Positions 1-7,088 are shown, counted from the stretch's first letter. The stretch is DNA of 8,355 bases from DATKEH01 sp035546355 (GCA_035546355.1 DATKEH010000066.1:1-8355), one strand, 5' to 3'. The notes: generated by a model not told the origin, from the sequence alone. Made by a program: numbers and translations.

Positions 1-436
1 CGTCGTGCCACGAGTCGCTGCGCACCTCGAGGGCGGCGGCGACCCCCGCCGGCAGGGCGTCCAGGAAATCGCGCAGCAGCGGCAGATCCTTCTTCAGCCA
101 GGGCGGCAGCTGGAAGAGCAGCGGCCCGCGGCGTGCGCCGAGCGTGGCGCTGACCTCCACCAGGTAGGCCACGTCGTCGCCGACCTCGCGCAGCTTCTTG
201 AAGTGGGTGATCTTTCGCGACGCCTTCAGCGCGAAGCGGAAGGCCTCCGGCACCGCCTCCGCCCATCCGGCGAGCACCTTGCGCGACGGCATGCGGTAGA
301 AGGTGTTGTTGATCTCGACCGCCGGCAGCTGTCCGGCGTAGTACGCGAGCATGCCGTCGCCGGGCAGCTCCTGGGGGTAGAACGGGCCGCGCCACTCGTC
401 GTAGGAAAAGCCGCTGGTGCCGGCGAGGACTCGCAT
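1..436 (-). CDS. DUF72 (YecE-like) family protein, N-terminal part, cut by the window edge
   Basis: The first 145 residues are visible; the gene continues past the left edge. It opens MRVLAGTSGFSYDEW, the G-T-S-G-[FW]-S-Y-x-x-W signature of DUF72. Further family hallmarks follow in order: R16-G-P-F-Y-P21, V40-E-I-N-N-T-F-Y-R48, F67-R-F-A-L-K-A-S with I76-T-H78, P105-L-L-F-Q-L-P-P112, and L136-E-V-R-S-D-S-W143. DUF72 proteins are predicted TIM-barrel proteins of about 230-280 residues whose biochemical role is not firmly established, so no reaction is assigned. The ATG lies 7 bp after the kinase stop codon and has only a weak AGGG-like ribosome site, suggesting cotranscription and perhaps coupled translation with the kinase. 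Family assignment is confident from motif order; function is unknown. Confidence 0.9.
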   Translation of the reverse strand, partial: MRVLAGTSGFSYDEWRGPFYPQELPGDGMLAYYAGQLPAVEINNTFYRMPSRKVLAGWAEAVPEAFRFALKASRKITHFKKLREVGDDVAYLVEVSATLGARRGPLLFQLPPWLKKDLPLLRDFLDALPAGVAAALEVRSDSWHD

Positions 437-443
437 CGCGGCC

Positions 444-2627
444 CTAGGGAAGCCGTTCCAGGAAGGCCTGGAACCGCGGGTCGTCGCGCAGCGAGTCGTA
501 GTCCGGGTCGTGGTCGATCCAGTCTCGCTTCCCCCAGCCGTGCCGCGCCACCTCCTCGAGCAGCTCGAAGGCGCGCTCGGTATGCCCCATGCGGGAGTAG
601 AGGCAGAGCGCGTTGAGCACCACGGTCTGCTCCTCGGGGTAGAGCTCGAGGGCCCGCTCCACCCAGGCGACGGCGCGCTGCGTCTGCCCCACCTCGTGCA
701 GCGAGTGCGCCCCGAGCGATAGCGCGCGCGGGTCGGCCGGCTCGAGCTCGAGGCGCCGTTCCAGCCGCCGCACCGCCTCGGCGGCCGCCGCCAGCGCCTC
801 CTCGTCGCGCCCGAGCATGCGCAGCGACTGCGCCAGCAGCGTCAGGCTCTGGAAATCCTCCAGCCGGCTGTCGGCGGCGCGCCGGAAGAGCTCGGCGGAA
901 CGCTCCACGTCCCCGGCCGCGAAGCAGGTACGGGCCCAGTAGTAATACCCCTCCCACAGGCCGGGATTGAGCCGCACCGCCTCCTCGAAGTGCCCGGCGG
1001 CCTCCTGGTAGCGGCGGGCCAGCGACACCGCCCAGCCGCGCGCCGCCTGCGCGTCGGCGAGATGGGGCGCCAGCGCCAGGGCGCGGCGGCTGGCCTCCTC
1101 GGCGGCCGCCAGGTCCTCGGCGCTGCCGCCCCACCACTGGTAGAGCCAGCTGTGCACCTCCGCCACCCCCGCCCACGCGGGCGCGTACCGGGGGTCGAGC
1201 TCGAGCGCTCGCCGGAACATCGCCAGCGCCGTCTCGAAGCTGGCGTGGGTGATCTGGTTGACCTGGCGCCGCCCCCGCAGGTAGTACTCGTAGGCCTGCG
1301 GGTCGGTCGACGGCCGCCGCAGCAGCCGTTCGCGCTCGCCGTCGCTGAGCACCCCGCGCAGGGCGGTCGCCACGCTCTCGGCGATCTCGTCCTCGATGGC
1401 GAAGACGTCCTCCAGCTTGCGGTCGTAGCGCTGAGACCAGCGGTGGTAGCCGTCGGCGACGTCGATCAGCTGCACGCTGACGCGCAGCCGGTCCCCCGCC
1501 TTGCGCACGCTGCCCTCGAGGACGGTGTCGACGCCGAGGCGCTCCCCCACCGCCCGCAGATCGACGCCGGAGCCGCGGAAAAGGAACGACGAGCTGCGCG
1601 CCGCCACCCGCAGGCCGCGGATCTGGGTGAGCGCGTTGATCAGCTCCTCGGCCAGCCCCTCGCACAGGTACTCCTGATCGCGCCCCGGGCTCATGTCGGC
1701 GAAGGGGAGCACGGCGATCGAACGGGCAGCGCGGGCTGCCGCGTGCGCCGGCGCCGGCGGCGTGGCCGCGCTCGACGGCGGCTGCTCCACCCCCGGCGTT
1801 TCGAGTGCGAAGAGCAGGTCGGCAGCGGTCTGGAAGCGGTTTTCGGGGGATTTCTCCAGGCAGCGCCGAATCAGCCGGTCGAGCCCCGCCGGCAGCCGCA
1901 GCTCCTCGGCGAGGGCCGGCGGCTCCTCGGCGAGCACGGCGGCCATCGTCGCCGGCGCCGTGGCGCGACGGAACGGCGCCTTGCCGCTGATCATCTCGTA
2001 GAGCACGGCGCCGACCGAGAACAGGTCGGCGCGGGCGTCGACCGGCTCGCCGCGCAGCTGCTCGGGAGCCATGTAGCCGACGGTGCCCACCACCTGCCCC
2101 GTCTGGGTCAGCGCCGGCGCGTCCTGCATCCCCTCCGCCACGCTGCCACCGGCGAGCTTGGCCAGGCCGAAATCGAGGATCTTGAGCAGGCCGGCGGCGG
2201 TGAGGAACAGGTTCTCCGGCTTCACGTCGCGGTGGACGATGCGCAGCGCGTGCGCCGCCCCTACGCCGCGCAGCAGCTGCGACGCCCACGCGACGGCCTC
2301 GGCGACCGGCAGCGGCCCGCGCTGCAGGCGCCGGCGCAGGGTCGTCCCATCGAGCAGCTCGCACACCAGGTAGGGCGCGCCACCGGCGCTGCCGACGTCG
2401 AAGACGGTGACGATGTTGGGATGCGCCAGGGCGGCGACGGCGCGCGCCTCGCGCTCGAAGCGCTCGACCAGGTCGGGGTCGGCGTGACCGGCTCCCGACA
2501 CCACCTTGAGCGCCACCTCGCGGCCGAGGCTCGGGTCGCGGGCGCGGTACACCTCGCCCATCCCCCCCGCGCCGAGCTGCCCGAGGATCTCGTAGCGTCC
2601 GAGGACCGTGCCCGCGGACAGACTCAT
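444..2627 (-). CDS. Soluble Ser/Thr protein kinase with TolB-like domain and C-terminal TPR repeats
   Basis: A 727-residue PknB/Hanks-type kinase. The kinase domain spans about residues 10-278: glycine loop GAGGMGEV (19-26), ATP lysine K41 in VALK, helix-C glutamate E60, catalytic loop H132-R-D-V-K-P-E-N139, D152-F-G, threonines T174/T176/T182 in the activation segment, A187-P-E, and D201. All catalytic residues are present, so it should be active. After a proline/alanine linker (about 279-300), residues 302-425 (SIAVLPFADMS, then LRVAARSSSF, VLEGSVRK, YDRKLEDVFAIEDEIA) form the TolB/adenylate-cyclase-associated domain often seen in acidobacterial kinases. Residues about 440-690 are TPR-like (e.g. 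ALAMFRRALELDPRYAPAW). No hydrophobic membrane segment is seen in the linker, where related kinases often have one, so a cytoplasmic protein is inferred. The ATG at 2627 lacks a Shine-Dalgarno but follows a TACAAT box by 6 nt. The signal it senses and its substrates are unknown. Confidence 0.95.
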   Translation of the reverse strand: MSLSAGTVLGRYEILGQLGAGGMGEVYRARDPSLGREVALKVVSGAGHADPDLVERFEREARAVAALAHPNIVTVFDVGSAGGAPYLVCELLDGTTLRRRLQRGPLPVAEAVAWASQLLRGVGAAHALRIVHRDVKPENLFLTAAGLLKILDFGLAKLAGGSVAEGMQDAPALTQTGQVVGTVGYMAPEQLRGEPVDARADLFSVGAVLYEMISGKAPFRRATAPATMAAVLAEEPPALAEELRLPAGLDRLIRRCLEKSPENRFQTAADLLFALETPGVEQPPSSAATPPAPAHAAARAARSIAVLPFADMSPGRDQEYLCEGLAEELINALTQIRGLRVAARSSSFLFRGSGVDLRAVGERLGVDTVLEGSVRKAGDRLRVSVQLIDVADGYHRWSQRYDRKLEDVFAIEDEIAESVATALRGVLSDGERERLLRRPSTDPQAYEYYLRGRRQVNQITHASFETALAMFRRALELDPRYAPAWAGVAEVHSWLYQWWGGSAEDLAAAEEASRRALALAPHLADAQAARGWAVSLARRYQEAAGHFEEAVRLNPGLWEGYYYWARTCFAAGDVERSAELFRRAADSRLEDFQSLTLLAQSLRMLGRDEEALAAAAEAVRRLERRLELEPADPRALSLGAHSLHEVGQTQRAVAWVERALELYPEEQTVVLNALCLYSRMGHTERAFELLEEVARHGWGKRDWIDHDPDYDSLRDDPRFQAFLERLP

Positions 2628-2633
2628 CGGCGC

Positions 2634-2639
2634 ATTGTA
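2634..2639 (-). promoter_or_regulatory. Candidate -10 box (TACAAT) for leaderless transcription of the kinase gene
   Basis: Read on the minus strand, TACAAT is one mismatch from the TATAAT consensus and ends 6 nt before the kinase ATG. A start site 6-7 nt downstream would fall at or next to the A of the ATG, giving an mRNA with no leader. This agrees with the absence of a Shine-Dalgarno sequence. I see no convincing -35 hexamer at the usual 16-18 bp distance. The box is seen; its use is inferred. Confidence 0.55.
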
Positions 2640-2715
2640 GTCGTTGGCGGGAGGTCCGCCGCCCCTCCTGCCCTGTCGGTGGCAGTTGGGTCGAGGAGGC
2701 GGGGCGGTCCCCTGG

Positions 2716-2721
2716 TAGGCT
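2716..2721 (+). promoter_or_regulatory. Candidate -10 box (TAGGCT) for leaderless transcription of the dehydrogenase-like gene
   Basis: TAGGCT fits TANNNT and ends 6 nt before the ATG at 2728, so transcription would start at or beside the start codon. It sits in GGTAGGCTGCGGCG, which matches 13 of 14 bases ahead of the LuxR gene (GGTAGACTGCGGCG at 5409-5422). The purine-rich GAGGAGG at 2693-2699 is 28 nt from the ATG, too far to be its ribosome site. No good -35 is seen. Confidence 0.5.
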
Positions 2722-2727
2722 GCGGCG

Positions 2728-3819
2728 ATGGACCGGCTGGTGGTCTACGGCGCCTACGGCTACAGCGGCGCGCTGATCGCCCGCGAGGCGTCCGACCGCG
2801 GCCTGCCGCTGCTCCTCTCCGGCCGCGACCCCGACCGCCTGGCGGCTCTCTCCAGCGAGCTCGGCGCGCCGTGGGACGCCTGCGCCCTGGACGATGCGGA
2901 GGGGCTGCGGCGGCTGCTCGCCACCGCCACCGGCGTGCTGCACTGCGCCGGCCCCTTCCACCGCACCTGGCGGGCGATGGCCGACGCCTGCCTGGCCACC
3001 GGCACCCACTACCTCGACATCACCGGCGAGGCGGAGGTCTTCGAGGCGCTGGCGGCGCGCTCGGCGGAGGCCTCCGCCGCCGGCGTCATGCTGCTGCCCG
3101 GGGTGGGCTTCGACGTCGTCCCCTCGGACTGCCTGGCGGCGCACCTGGCGCGGCGGCTGCCCGGCGCCACCCGGCTGACCCTCGCCTTCGACGCCGGCGG
3201 CCGGCCGTCCCGCGGCACCGCCCGCACCGCCGTCGAGCACCTCCACGAGGGGGGCCTGGTGCGGCGCGGCGGGGCGCTGACCCGGGTGCCGCTGGCCGCT
3301 GCCGTGCGGCAGATCGACTTCGGCGAGGGCCCGCGCACGGCGGCGCTCATCCCCTGGGGCGACGTCGCCACCGCCTGGCACACCACCGGCATCCCCGACA
3401 TCGAGGTGTACATGGCGATGCCGCCGCGGCAGGTGCGGCGGCTGCGACGACTGCGCTGGGTGCGGCCGCTGCTCGGTCTCGGCCCGGTGCAGCGCCTGCT
3501 CGCCCGCGGCGTCGACCGGCGCCCTCCCGGGCCCTCCGCCGAGCGCCTGGCCCACGGCGTCACCCGCCAGTGGGGCGAGGTCGTCGACGCCGCGGGGGCC
3601 CGCGCCGTGAGCCGCCAGCAGGGGCCGCAGGCCTACCGCTGGACCGCGCTCACCGCCGTCGCCGCCGCCGAACGGGTACTGGCCGGCGACGCGCCGCCCG
3701 GCTTTCGCACCCCTGCCGGCGCCTACGGCGCGGACTTCGTGCTGCAGATCGAGGGCGTCAGCCGCGAGGACGTGCCCACGGACCGAACGTCAGGAGGATC
3801 CCTCGATGTCGAGCCGTAG
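2728..3819 (+). CDS. NAD(P)-binding saccharopine-dehydrogenase-like / trans-acting enoyl-reductase-like protein
   Basis: A 363-residue protein. The N-terminus MDRLVVYGAYGYSGAL holds the Rossmann dinucleotide motif G8-x-Y-G11-x-x-G14, the family's typical GA[TY]G[YF][TS]G. Further Rossmann elements are S31-G-R-D34 (end of strand 2), H72-C-A-G-P-F77 and T93-H-Y-L-D-I-T-G-E101, both characteristic of the 'saccharopine dehydrogenase NADP-binding domain' family that includes mycobacterial trans-acting enoyl reductases. Residues 120-134 (MLLPGVGFDVVPSDC) complete the pattern. These proteins are usually cytosolic or membrane-associated oxidoreductases; true saccharopine dehydrogenase activity is not implied and the substrate cannot be read from sequence. 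The N-terminus matches the family start exactly, supporting ATG 2728. The last 14 bp overlap the M20 gene, whose AGGAGG site lies inside this gene, so the two are probably one operon. Confidence 0.85.
   Translation: MDRLVVYGAYGYSGALIAREASDRGLPLLLSGRDPDRLAALSSELGAPWDACALDDAEGLRRLLATATGVLHCAGPFHRTWRAMADACLATGTHYLDITGEAEVFEALAARSAEASAAGVMLLPGVGFDVVPSDCLAAHLARRLPGATRLTLAFDAGGRPSRGTARTAVEHLHEGGLVRRGGALTRVPLAAAVRQIDFGEGPRTAALIPWGDVATAWHTTGIPDIEVYMAMPPRQVRRLRRLRWVRPLLGLGPVQRLLARGVDRRPPGPSAERLAHGVTRQWGEVVDAAGARAVSRQQGPQAYRWTALTAVAAAERVLAGDAPPGFRTPAGAYGADFVLQIEGVSREDVPTDRTSGGSLDVEP
3792..3797 (+). promoter_or_regulatory. Ribosome binding site (AGGAGG) of the M20 hydrolase gene, inside the upstream gene
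   Basis: AGGAGG lies 8 nt before the ATG at 3806 and inside the end of the dehydrogenase-like gene. It fixes the start of the M20 gene despite the 14-bp overlap in a different frame. Its strength contrasts with the absence of any such site before the dehydrogenase, kinase and LuxR genes. Confidence 0.85.
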
Positions 3820-5380
3820 AGGCCGCCGCCGAGCCACCCTCTGCCCTGTCGGGCTGCTGGCCGCAGCCCTGTTCACCACCCTCACCGCATCACCGGGCTC
3901 CATGGCGCAGCAGCGCCCAGACCCCTTCGAGGACCAACGGCTCGAGGCGGCCCTGCCGCAGGCCTTCGCCCTCTACCGCGACCTGCTGCGGCTGCCCAAC
4001 GACGCGCACCACCCACAGGACATCCTGCGGCTGGTCACGTGGCTCGAGAGCGCGTTCGCCGAGCGCGGCTTCGCCAGCGAGCGGCTGCCCACCGCCGGCA
4101 GCCCGCTGCTGCTCGCCCGCCGCTCGACGCCCGGCGCCACCCACACGGCGCTGGTCTACCTGCAGGCCGACGGGCAGCCGGTCGACCCCGCCGCCTGGGA
4201 CCAGCCCGACCCGTTCGACCCGGTGCTCAAGGAGCGGGCCGAGGACGGCAGCTGGCAGGCCATCCCGTGGGAGAGCCTCGCGGGGCCGCGCGACCCCGAG
4301 TGGCGCGTCTTCGCCCGCTCGGCGTCCGACTCCAAGGGGCCGGTGGCGCAGTTCCTCTCCGCCCTGTCGCTGCTCGACGCCGCCGGCGAGTCCCCTTCCG
4401 TCGATCTGAAGGTGATCGTCGACAGCGAGGAGGAGCTCGGCTCGCCCCACCTGCCCGAGGCGGTGGAGCGCTTCCGCGACCGGCTGGCGGCCGATTTCCT
4501 GGTCATCTTCGACGGGCCGCCGCACGTCTCGGGCCGCCCGACGCTGGTGTTCGGGGCGCGCGGCATCGCCACCGCCACGCTGACCACTTGGGGCCCGCGG
4601 GTGCCGCAGCACAGCGGCCACTACGGCAACTACGTCCCCAACCCGGCGCTGCGCCTGGCGCAGCTGCTGGCCTCGATGAAGGACGCCGAGGGGCGCGTGA
4701 CCATCCCCGGCTGGTACGACGGCGTCGAGCTGTCCGAGCAGGTGCGGGCGGTGCTGGCCGCGGTGCCCGACGACGAGGCGCAGATCCGCCGCCAGCTCGG
4801 CATCGCGACGGCGGAGGCAGTGGCGCCCACTCTGCAGGAGGCGATCCAGTACCCGTCGCTGAATGTGCGCGGCCTGCGCTCCGCCTGGGTGGGAGAGGAG
4901 GTGCGCACCATCATCCCGGCGACCGCCGTCGCCGAGCTCGACATCCGTCTGGTCGTGGAGAGCGACCCACAGAGGCTCCTCCGCCTGCTGCGCGAGCACG
5001 TCGAGGGACAGGGGTACGTGGTACTCGACCGCGAGCCGAGCGACGCGGAGCGGCTGCGCCACGCGCGGCTGGCGACGCTCGAGACGCGCGTGTCCTACGG
5101 CGCCTTCCGCACCGAGTACGACTCGCTGCCCGGGCGCTGGCTGACCCGCGCGCTGACCCGCCGGCACGGCGAGCCGCCGGTGCGGGTGCGCACCTTCGGC
5201 GGCTCGATCCCCATCGCGCCCTTCGTCGCTACCCTCGGCATCCCCGCCGTGGTGGTGCCCACCGTCAACCCCGACAACAACCAGCACAGCCCCAACGAGA
5301 ACCTGCGCCTCGGCGACTTCGTCGCCGGCATCCGCACCATCGCCGCGGTGCTCGCCGAGCCGGTCGCTACGGAGCGGTGA
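3806..5380 (+). CDS. Secreted M20/M25/M40-family metallohydrolase
   Basis: A 524-residue zinc-dependent peptidase/amidohydrolase-type protein. Residues 1-34 form a signal peptide: arginine-rich start (RRGRRR), hydrophobic core about 14-28, and S-M-A cleavage-like site before Q35, so it should act outside the cytoplasmic membrane. M20 landmarks follow in order: Q120-A-D122-G-Q-P-V-D-P (counterpart of the family's G-H-x-D-V-Q-P-V-D-P), A173-S-D175-S-K-G (bridging aspartate), D206-S-E-E-E-L-G-S (catalytic and metal glutamates), F235-D236-G-P, Q268-H269-S-G-H-Y-G (dimerisation-domain histidine), and N492-Q-H494-S-P-N-E (last metal histidine). The first metal histidine of the H-x-D motif reads as Gln (CAG codon), so activity or metal content may be unusual. 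Substrate unknown; di- or oligopeptides are plausible. It is the second gene of a pair with the dehydrogenase-like gene. Confidence 0.9.
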   Translation: MSSRRGRRRATLCPVGLLAAALFTTLTASPGSMAQQRPDPFEDQRLEAALPQAFALYRDLLRLPNDAHHPQDILRLVTWLESAFAERGFASERLPTAGSPLLLARRSTPGATHTALVYLQADGQPVDPAAWDQPDPFDPVLKERAEDGSWQAIPWESLAGPRDPEWRVFARSASDSKGPVAQFLSALSLLDAAGESPSVDLKVIVDSEEELGSPHLPEAVERFRDRLAADFLVIFDGPPHVSGRPTLVFGARGIATATLTTWGPRVPQHSGHYGNYVPNPALRLAQLLASMKDAEGRVTIPGWYDGVELSEQVRAVLAAVPDDEAQIRRQLGIATAEAVAPTLQEAIQYPSLNVRGLRSAWVGEEVRTIIPATAVAELDIRLVVESDPQRLLRLLREHVEGQGYVVLDREPSDAERLRHARLATLETRVSYGAFRTEYDSLPGRWLTRALTRRHGEPPVRVRTFGGSIPIAPFVATLGIPAVVVPTVNPDNNQHSPNENLRLGDFVAGIRTIAAVLAEPVATER

Positions 5381-5410
5381 CGACCCCCGGACCGCGCCAG
5401 CCGCGCGCGG

Positions 5411-5416
5411 TAGACT
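5411..5416 (+). promoter_or_regulatory. Candidate -10 box (TAGACT) for leaderless transcription of the LuxR gene
   Basis: TAGACT ends 5 nt before the GTG at 5422. The surrounding GGTAGACTGCGGCG differs at one base from the 14-mer preceding the gene at 2728, and in both the 14-mer runs directly into the start codon. This supports 5422 as both transcription and translation start. No convincing -35 is seen. It lies in the 41-bp gap after the M20 gene, so the LuxR gene would have its own promoter. Confidence 0.5.
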
Positions 5417-5421
5417 GCGGC

Positions 5422-7053
5422 GTGCCCGACGCGCTGGCACGAGGCCGCGGCTTCCACGAGGCGCGCGCCTGGCGCGATGCCTACGACGAGCTCGCCCGCG
5501 CCGATCGGGTCGCGCCCTTGTCCGCCGAGGATCTCGAGCGGCTGGCGGTCGCCGCCTACCTGATCGATCGCGATGGCGAGTTCCTCGCGGCTCTGGATCG
5601 CGCCCATCACTCCTACCTCGAGGCGAGGGAGGGCGTACACGCCGCCCGCTGCGCATTCTGGCTCGGCCTGCGACTCCTCCTCCGCGGGGAGCAGGGGCCG
5701 GCGACAGGTTGGCTCGCCCGCGCCGAGCGGCTGCTCGAACGCGAGCCGCGCGATTGTGTGGAGCGCGGCTATCTGCGGCTCCCGGCGGCCGAACGGTGCC
5801 TCGCCTCCGGCGACGGCGAAGCCGCATTCGCGGCCGCCGCCGACGCGGTCGACATCGGCGACCGCTTCGCCGACGCCGACCTCGTTGCCTGTGCCCGTCA
5901 CCTCCAGGGCCGCGCTCTGCTGCAACAGTGGAGGGTGGCGGAGGGCCTCACCCTGCTGGACGAGGCCATGATCGCGGTCACCGCCGGCGAGCTGACGCCG
6001 CTCATGACGGGCCTCGTCTACTGCAGCGTCATCGACGCCTGCCAGCGAGTCTACGCCTTCGACCGCGCCCGGGAGTGGACCTCGGCGCTGTCGGCATGGT
6101 GCGCGGCGCAGCCTCAGTTGGTGGCGTTCACCACCACCTGCCGCGTCCATCGCGCCGAGGTCCTGCAGTGGCAGGGCGCGTGGCGGGAAGCCTTCGCCGA
6201 GGCACGCCACGCCTACGAGCAGCCGTCCGACGAAGCAGGACCGCGAGCCCCCGCCGCCGCCATGTACCGGCAGGGCGAGCTCCACCGCCTGCGCGGGGAC
6301 TTCGCCGCCGCCGAGAAGGCGTACCGGCGGGCCAGCCAGGGCGGGTGCGAACCGCAGCCGGGGCTGGCCCTATTGCGACTGGCCCAGGGCCGGGTGGATG
6401 CCGCCCTCGCCGCCCTGCGCCGTCTCGTCCTCACGTCGACGGACCCTCTGGAGCGGGCGCCCCTTCTACCCGCTCACGTAGAGGTCCTGCTGGCTGCCGA
6501 TGAGGTGGAGGAGGCAGGGGCGGCCGCGCGCGAGCTGGGGGAGCTCGCCGAGAGCCTCGGCAGCCGGGTCGTGGAGGCGGTCGCGGCTCACGCCCGGGGA
6601 GCCGTCGCTCTGGCCGCCGGAGACCCACGCGCCGCCATCCCCACGCTCCGCCGCGCTCTCGAGATGTGTCAGAGCGTCGAGACGCCCTATCTGGCGGCGC
6701 GGGTGCGGGAGTTGATCGGGCTGGCCTGCGATGCGCTCGGAGACCAGGATGGAAGGCGGTTGGAGCTGGAGGCGGCGCGCGCCGTGTTCGTTCGGCTGGG
6801 GGCCGCCCCGGACGTCGCCCGCATCGACGCGGCGATGCCGCCGTCGCGACCACGCCACACCCATGGCCTCACCCCGCGCGAGCTGCAGGTGCTGGCGCAA
6901 GTGGCCGCCGGCAAGACCAACAAAGTCATCGCCGGCGAGCTGGGCCTGAGCGAGAAGACGATCGACCGCCACGTCAGCAACATCTTCGGCAAGCTCGGCG
7001 TCTCGTCAAGGGCCGCCGCCACCTCCTTCGCCTACGAGCATCGGCTCCTCTGA
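5422..7053 (+). CDS. LuxR-family transcriptional regulator with TPR-like sensor region, no ATPase domain
   Basis: A 543-residue protein from GTG 5422. Residues about 5-470 are alpha-helical, TPR-like: repeated A-x-x-x-Y/A-x-x-A patterns such as A15-R-A-W-R-D-A-Y21, G292-D-F-A-A-A-E-K-A-Y-R-R-A304, and L316-A-L-L-R-L-A-Q-G-R-V-D-A-A. No Walker A motif is present, unlike MalT/LAL regulators, so ATP gating is not expected. Residues 482-543 are a complete GerE-type HTH: L483-T-P-R-E-L-Q-V-L, A496-G-K-T-N-K-V-I-A, L509-S-E-K-T-I-D-R-H-V-S-N-I-F-G-K-L-G-V. A likely target is the methyltransferase downstream, whose spacer contains paired dyads. Another in-frame GTG at 5377 would add 15 residues and overlap the M20 stop by 4 bp (GTGA). 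I prefer 5422 because the sensor pattern begins within a few residues and a promoter-like box precedes it. The inducing signal is unknown. Confidence 0.9.
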   Translation: MPDALARGRGFHEARAWRDAYDELARADRVAPLSAEDLERLAVAAYLIDRDGEFLAALDRAHHSYLEAREGVHAARCAFWLGLRLLLRGEQGPATGWLARAERLLEREPRDCVERGYLRLPAAERCLASGDGEAAFAAAADAVDIGDRFADADLVACARHLQGRALLQQWRVAEGLTLLDEAMIAVTAGELTPLMTGLVYCSVIDACQRVYAFDRAREWTSALSAWCAAQPQLVAFTTTCRVHRAEVLQWQGAWREAFAEARHAYEQPSDEAGPRAPAAAMYRQGELHRLRGDFAAAEKAYRRASQGGCEPQPGLALLRLAQGRVDAALAALRRLVLTSTDPLERAPLLPAHVEVLLAADEVEEAGAAARELGELAESLGSRVVEAVAAHARGAVALAAGDPRAAIPTLRRALEMCQSVETPYLAARVRELIGLACDALGDQDGRRLELEAARAVFVRLGAAPDVARIDAAMPPSRPRHTHGLTPRELQVLAQVAAGKTNKVIAGELGLSEKTIDRHVSNIFGKLGVSSRAAATSFAYEHRLL

Positions 7054-7070
7054 GTCGTTTCTCGGCGCTC

Positions 7071-7088
7071 CTGGGTGGAACTACCCAG
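7071..7088. promoter_or_regulatory. Operator-like dyad 1, candidate LuxR binding site
   Basis: CTGGGT and ACCCAG are perfect 6-bp inverted arms around GGAACT; 7 of 9 mirrored pairs match over 18 bp. It lies 17 bp after the LuxR stop codon with no U-run following, so it does not look like an intrinsic terminator. A related dyad lies 36 bp downstream. Protein binding is inferred from position and symmetry. Confidence 0.45.

Noticed and set aside
2624..2635. A three-codon mini-frame ATG-CGC-CGA-TGA overlapping the kinase start
   Set aside because: If the TACAAT box is the promoter, this ATG lies inside or beside it and is not transcribed; such a short overlap is also likely by chance.
2693..2699. 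GAGGAGG as ribosome binding site of the dehydrogenase-like gene
   Set aside because: It is 28 nt from the ATG, too far to position a ribosome, and no start codon in frame lies between.
226..3555. A 1109-codon open frame on the minus strand and a 1139-codon one on the plus strand (990-4409)
   Set aside because: Both run across real genes in other frames and read as low-complexity Arg/Ala/Gly/Pro sequence. Long spurious frames are expected at this GC content, and neither shows a protein-family motif.
2728..3819. True lysine-pathway saccharopine dehydrogenase
   Set aside because: The protein matches the broader NADP-binding family with the H-x-x-G-P-F and H-Y-x-D-x-T-G-E motifs typical of enoyl-reductase-like members, and no lysine gene is nearby.
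7071..7088. Intrinsic terminator of the LuxR gene
   Set aside because: The stem is only 6 bp and no T-run follows; resemblance to the dyad at 7107-7124 makes an operator more likely.
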